The notes under the pieces were generated by a model. It did no database searches. It was not told the DNA's origin and was given only the letters and a program-made list of their open reading frames with translations. Made by a program: the position numbers and the translations under genes. This document shows positions 63,929-64,000 of a stretch of DNA of 64,000 nt, piece by piece. The stretch is from Dyadobacter luticola (GTDB lineage: Bacteria > Bacteroidota > Bacteroidia > Cytophagales > Spirosomataceae), in contig NZ_VCEJ01000004.1 in the NCBI RefSeq assembly GCF_005860805.1, forward strand, positions 1,426,001 to 1,490,000. The letters are read 5' to 3'. Each line of letters begins with the position of its first letter. Within the stretch, counting starts at the first letter, position 1.

Positions 63929-64000
63929 TTTTTAGTCGCCCAAGCCCTCAATCGGCATGCCTCATTTCCAGTGCGTTAAGTGTACTTTCCAGTAGTCAAG

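Noticed and set aside
1..64000. CRISPR arrays, insertion sequences, tRNA or rRNA genes
   Set aside because: On reading through I saw no regularly spaced repeats, transposase or integrase motifs, or tRNA-like cloverleaf signatures. A covariance-model scan (for example tRNAscan-SE) would be needed to exclude tRNAs firmly.

Overview
The window looks like chromosomal DNA of a member of the Bacteroidota, probably order Cytophagales (a Dyadobacter/Spirosomaceae-like genome is my impression, not something I can prove). The reasons are two SusC/SusD outer-membrane pairs, an unusually long NusB, DUF1573 and DUF2723 proteins, an Mrp protein without the usual CxxC, and repeated use of the Bacteroidota -7 promoter box TAnnTTTG instead of sigma70-type boxes. 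I found no phage, integrase, transposase, CRISPR array, rRNA or tRNA.

Layout. 1-3.7 kb: the 3' end of nicotinate phosphoribosyltransferase, an M16 zinc protease and a small lipoprotein. 3.8-9 kb: a mutagenesis-type cassette of a DnaE-family polymerase and a DinB-family polymerase in one operon, divergent from a LexA-like S24 repressor; the shared intergenic region carries three GGA-N5-TCC palindromes. 9-16.5 kb: an ABC exporter, then the housekeeping run nusB, ytxH-like, DUF1573, yajC, ybbR-like and coaE, meeting dnaX tail to tail. dnaX contains an A10 slippery run preceded by a perfect hairpin, with a stop codon at once in the -1 frame. 16.4-20.5 kb: a GH16 glucanase lipoprotein, a DUF6934-like gene overlapping an unlisted 45-codon gene, GSCFA, Mrp and Nfu (iron-sulfur assembly). 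20.6-28 kb: a long D-Ala-D-Ala ligase-like protein, a GH63-like glucosidase, a phosphohexomutase and a carboxypeptidase-regulatory-domain protein.

28.2-37.3 kb: nutrient-uptake locus A (giant FG-GAP/VCBS lipoprotein, SusC, SusD). 37.4-40.2 kb: Hsp20 with two small envelope proteins, an ECF sigma factor with a small membrane protein, and a secreted protein with biased codon use behind a repeat-rich upstream region. 40.3-55.4 kb: sugar oxidoreductase and isomerase, tsaE, alanine dehydrogenase, two unknown proteins, a NatA/NatB-like ABC exporter, a DUF2723 membrane protein, a REP-like palindrome, an EEP-family hydrolase, grpE-dnaJ, queG and a DUF1761 protein. 55.8-63.9 kb: uptake locus B (SusC, SusD, FG-GAP/VCBS lipoprotein), a rearranged relative of locus A.

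Together the window is mostly core genome with two paralogous surface-uptake modules that lack any glycoside hydrolase of their own. The items most worth following up are the dnaX slippage site, the operator array of the polymerase cassette, the DUF6934 plus small-protein pair, and the SusCD modules coupled to giant calcium-loop lipoproteins.
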